Below, piece after piece: positions 62,146 to 64,000 of a stretch of 64,000 nucleotides of DNA. Every line of letters begins with the position of its first letter. Position 1 is the first letter of the stretch. This DNA is from CAVWNR01 sp963756525 (GTDB taxonomy: Bacteria > Actinomycetota > Actinomycetes > Mycobacteriales > Jatrophihabitantaceae): the NCBI GenBank assembly GCA_963756525.1, contig CAVWNR010000001.1, positions 1,178,001-1,242,000 on the forward strand. The letters run 5' to 3'. Below the pieces are notes generated by a model that was not told where the DNA came from, did no database searches, and was given only the letters and a program-made list of their open reading frames with translations. Both the position numbers and the translations under genes were made by a program.

Positions 62146-62711
62146 CCCGACCCCCGGCGGGTTATCTGCCTCCCGATGATCGCCCAGGCCATACGGTGGT
62201 CACCCGGCCCCGATCGTCCACCACGTGCGGTGGTCGGGAAGCTCAGCGACCAAGGAGGCTGCCGCACGGCCAGGGGCGTCCATACCGAGCTGGCCGGTCC
62301 CGCCGAGCGGGATCAGGACCGCATACTCATACATCAATCTTGACCAACCGACGTTCACGACCATCAGCGCAAGTCGCGAACATCGGCGGGCGGCGTAGAG
62401 GCAAACGAACGGGATGAAGATTCGTACGACTCGGCCAAATCCCGAGGCTCCTGTTGCGCACGCATCTTCCAAGATCCGCTTCGATTGAAGCTGAGGCACT
62501 GCTGCCCGTATGAGGTGTCGTTCGCCGGCGGCGTCATCTGCGCGGTCGACCAGGCGGCGACCGGCGGGAAACCGCCGACTCCAGTGCGATTCGACGCGGT
62601 TCGGGCGAGCCCGAGGCGCGGGCGGGTGCAGGCGCGCTCGGCGGGATGTGTAACCAATCGATACCGACGGTTCGGCCAAGAGCCAAGATGCCCCCAGATT
62701 CTGGGCCTCTG
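62146..62711. other. Non-coding stretch before the tRNA remnant
   Basis: About 565 bp after the hydrolase gene. Open frames on both strands are unsupported. The sequence is mixed in composition and may be a former integration junction, given the tRNA fragment that follows. Confidence 0.4.
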
Positions 62712-62739
62712 TGGCTGCCCCGACTGGACTCGAACCAGT
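62712..62739 (-). other. 3' end of a tRNA gene (possible attachment-site remnant)
   Basis: The minus strand reads a 28-base tRNA 3' end: a T-arm of ACTGG-TTCGAGT-CCAGT, then CGGGGCA, a discriminator G and an encoded CCA. The matching 5' acceptor TGCCCCG and a D-arm/anticodon arm are absent upstream, so this is not a complete tRNA. Such fragments are typical of att sites left when an integrative element recombines into a tRNA gene. Confidence 0.7.
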
Positions 62740-62831
62740 AACCCATCCGAGTTGATCTGGAGTAGTCGATCACGGTTTGATCGTTATGGAGGCATCCGAC
62801 CGAATAAGGGCGTCTCATCAATCAAAGTCGA

Positions 62832-63090
62832 TCAATATGGCTGCGTGCGGTGATGTCCGCCCCGGCTGGCATCTCGTTGGGCGGCGGGTTCTAGGTGGGC
62901 GGCGCGGGCCATGGCTTCGGCGATCAGCAGCGCCGGGCAGAACCGTGCCAGCCGCTCGCGGGCCATCCATGCCTCGCGCAGCTCGGCCACGCTCATCCGC
63001 CGCGTGAGTGCCCTTTGGGGTGCCCCAGACCAGCTTGCCGTTGACGGAGGTGACGGATTCGGCGAACCTCGACGCGTCGGCTGAGCAGGT
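62832..63090 (-). pseudogene. Possible frameshifted remnant of an unknown gene
   Basis: Two adjacent minus-strand frames look coding: SADASRFAESVTSVNGKLVW (then GTPKGTH) around 63010-63085, and RRMSVAELREAWMARERLAR, FCPALLIAEAMARAAH around 62880-63000. They would join by one base shift near 63005. No family recognised. It lies between the tRNA fragment and the Fic gene. Confidence 0.28.
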
Positions 63091-63259
63091 CGAGCCTGCC
63101 GGCGGGCAGCACGGCGGCCTCGCCGAAGGGCGGCCGGCGTAGGCCAAGAAACGTGACCAACATCGGCATTGCTACGAGGTTTGCGAAGCCGTCGTCGAGC
63201 AGCGGGTCCCGACCTTATGCAGATTACGAAGCCGCCAACACTCGCCAGTCCCCGCGGTC

Positions 63260-64000
63260 CTACTGGCCGAGTTCGGCGTGTTTCGGGGTGGGTGGGGCGG
63301 GTACTGGCCGGGCCGCGCGGGCGATGCGGGTGTCGCCGGCTGGGGAGGCGAGGCGGCGTTCGAGCAGGGCGAATGCCTCGATGAGTTCTGGGGCTTCGAA
63401 GACCCGGTTGCGGCGCCCGGCGGTGGTCTGCCGCAGCACCCCGGCCGAGCGCAGCCGGTCCAGCGCCGGGGCGATGCCGCGCACGCTGCGCCCGGTGAGC
63501 GCGGCGGCCGCGGCGGCGGTGAGCACCGGCGCGGAGGGCAGCCGGTCGAGCAGGACGAGGGCGGCCGAGTCGGCGCGGATGCGGCCGAGCCGGGCGCGCC
63601 AGGCGTCTTGCATGGCGACGATGTCGGCTTCGAAGGCGAGCACCTGGGCGGCGGTGGCGCGGACCGCGTCGGCGAACACGGCAAGCCACCGGCCGGTGGC
63701 CGCCATGGCGTGGCCGGCGGGGTCGCCTTCGTGGCGGAACGCGGTCAGCGCGGCGATGTACTCGCCGGCGTTAGTGGCCAGCGCCAACGAGATCGGCGGG
63801 GTGATGCCGGTGATCGCGCCGCGGGCCCGTAGCACCATGTGGATCAGTGCCCGGCCGGTGCGGCCGTTGCCGTCGGCGAACGGGTGGATGGTCTCGAACT
63901 GGGCGTGCGCGATCGCGGCCTGGGGCAGCGGCGGCAGGGTCTGCTCGTTGCAGAAGTCGATCAGGTCAGCGAGCAGGCTGGGGATGAGCTCGGCCGGCGG
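63260..64000 (-). CDS. Fic-family protein (5' end outside window)
   Basis: About 246 codons of the C-terminal part. The Fic motif reads QFETIHPFADGNGRTGRALI, with the catalytic His and the Mg/phosphate-binding residues complete, so AMP/nucleotide transfer is likely. A helical linker and a winged-HTH-like C-terminal domain (SAPVLTAAAAAALTGRSVRG, LDRLRSAGVLRQTTAGRRNR) follow, typical of cytosolic Fic proteins. The frame is open to base 64000, and the N-terminus, including any inhibitory helix, is outside. Confidence 0.92.
   Translation of the reverse strand, partial: PPAELIPSLLADLIDFCNEQTLPPLPQAAIAHAQFETIHPFADGNGRTGRALIHMVLRARGAITGITPPISLALATNAGEYIAALTAFRHEGDPAGHAMAATGRWLAVFADAVRATAAQVLAFEADIVAMQDAWRARLGRIRADSAALVLLDRLPSAPVLTAAAAAALTGRSVRGIAPALDRLRSAGVLRQTTAGRRNRVFEAPELIEAFALLERRLASPAGDTRIARAARPVPAPPTPKHAELGQ

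Noticed and set aside
62690..62800. Complete tRNA gene
   Set aside because: Only the T-arm, 3' acceptor and CCA are present; no matching 5' acceptor, D-arm or anticodon stem.
62485..62853. 122-codon plus-strand frame containing CPDWTRTSNP
   Set aside because: That peptide is the familiar artefact of reading antisense through a tRNA 3' end; the tRNA fragment explains it.

Overview
The window is about 64 kb of very GC-rich DNA with short intergenic spaces, many GTG starts, GGAG-type ribosome binding sites and frequent 4-base ATGA/GTGA gene overlaps. Together with a class F sortase, heterotetrameric sarcosine oxidase, DUF1990, DUF1345, DUF4142 and other families common in actinobacteria, this points to a soil-type high-GC actinomycete chromosome. 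I see no rRNA, complete tRNA, CRISPR array, plasmid or phage module.

Layout. 1-2.0 kb: a sugar ABC transporter lipoprotein and its LacI regulator, with a perfect 18-bp operator palindrome. 2.2-9.9 kb: Kup potassium transporter, a DUF4142 protein with a class F sortase, an SDR, an M23-fold protein, a decayed GNAT gene and a P-loop protein. 10-16.2 kb: an SDR, a PLP dehydratase, a RidA protein, a divergent pyrophosphatase-like protein, a small helical protein and a SAM hydrolase/halogenase-fold protein. 16.2-24.7 kb: a GntR regulator and a sarcosine catabolism island. 24.9-27.3 kb: an XRE-cupin regulator, a 2-oxoglutarate/Fe(II) oxygenase and an intact GNAT. 27.6-34.8 kb: an MFS transporter, an envelope-associated protein, a TetR regulator and a large secreted subtilase-like protein. 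35-40.2 kb: VapBC, a methyltransferase, PPK2, a flavoprotein, an MBL hydrolase and a cold shock protein. 40.6-54.8 kb: membrane proteins, an aldo/keto reductase, two DUF1990 proteins, an ICMT-like enzyme, a DenD-like dehydrogenase, DUF1254, hemolysin III, PlsC, HxlR and its partner, a methyltransferase, and a YeiH/LysR pair. 55.2-62.1 kb: an RpiR-controlled catabolic operon. 62.7-64 kb: a tRNA 3' remnant and a Fic protein running off the end.

Two regions tell a story. In the sarcosine island, soxBDAG are intact and tightly overlapped. The enzymes that would feed it (creatinase) and use its products (serine hydroxymethyltransferase, serine dehydratase) are all truncated or frameshifted, and a small three-unit repeat element sits at the sdaA/creatinase junction. 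In the RpiR operon, an MFS importer, an amidohydrolase and a GAF protein are intact. The next three enzymes (acetoacetate-decarboxylase fold, DJ-1/PfpI, HSL-type hydrolase) each carry single-base frameshifts, either real decay or assembly errors. The operon is the best candidate here for an undescribed pathway. Several enzymes also lack canonical catalytic residues (M23, S8, pyrophosphatase).
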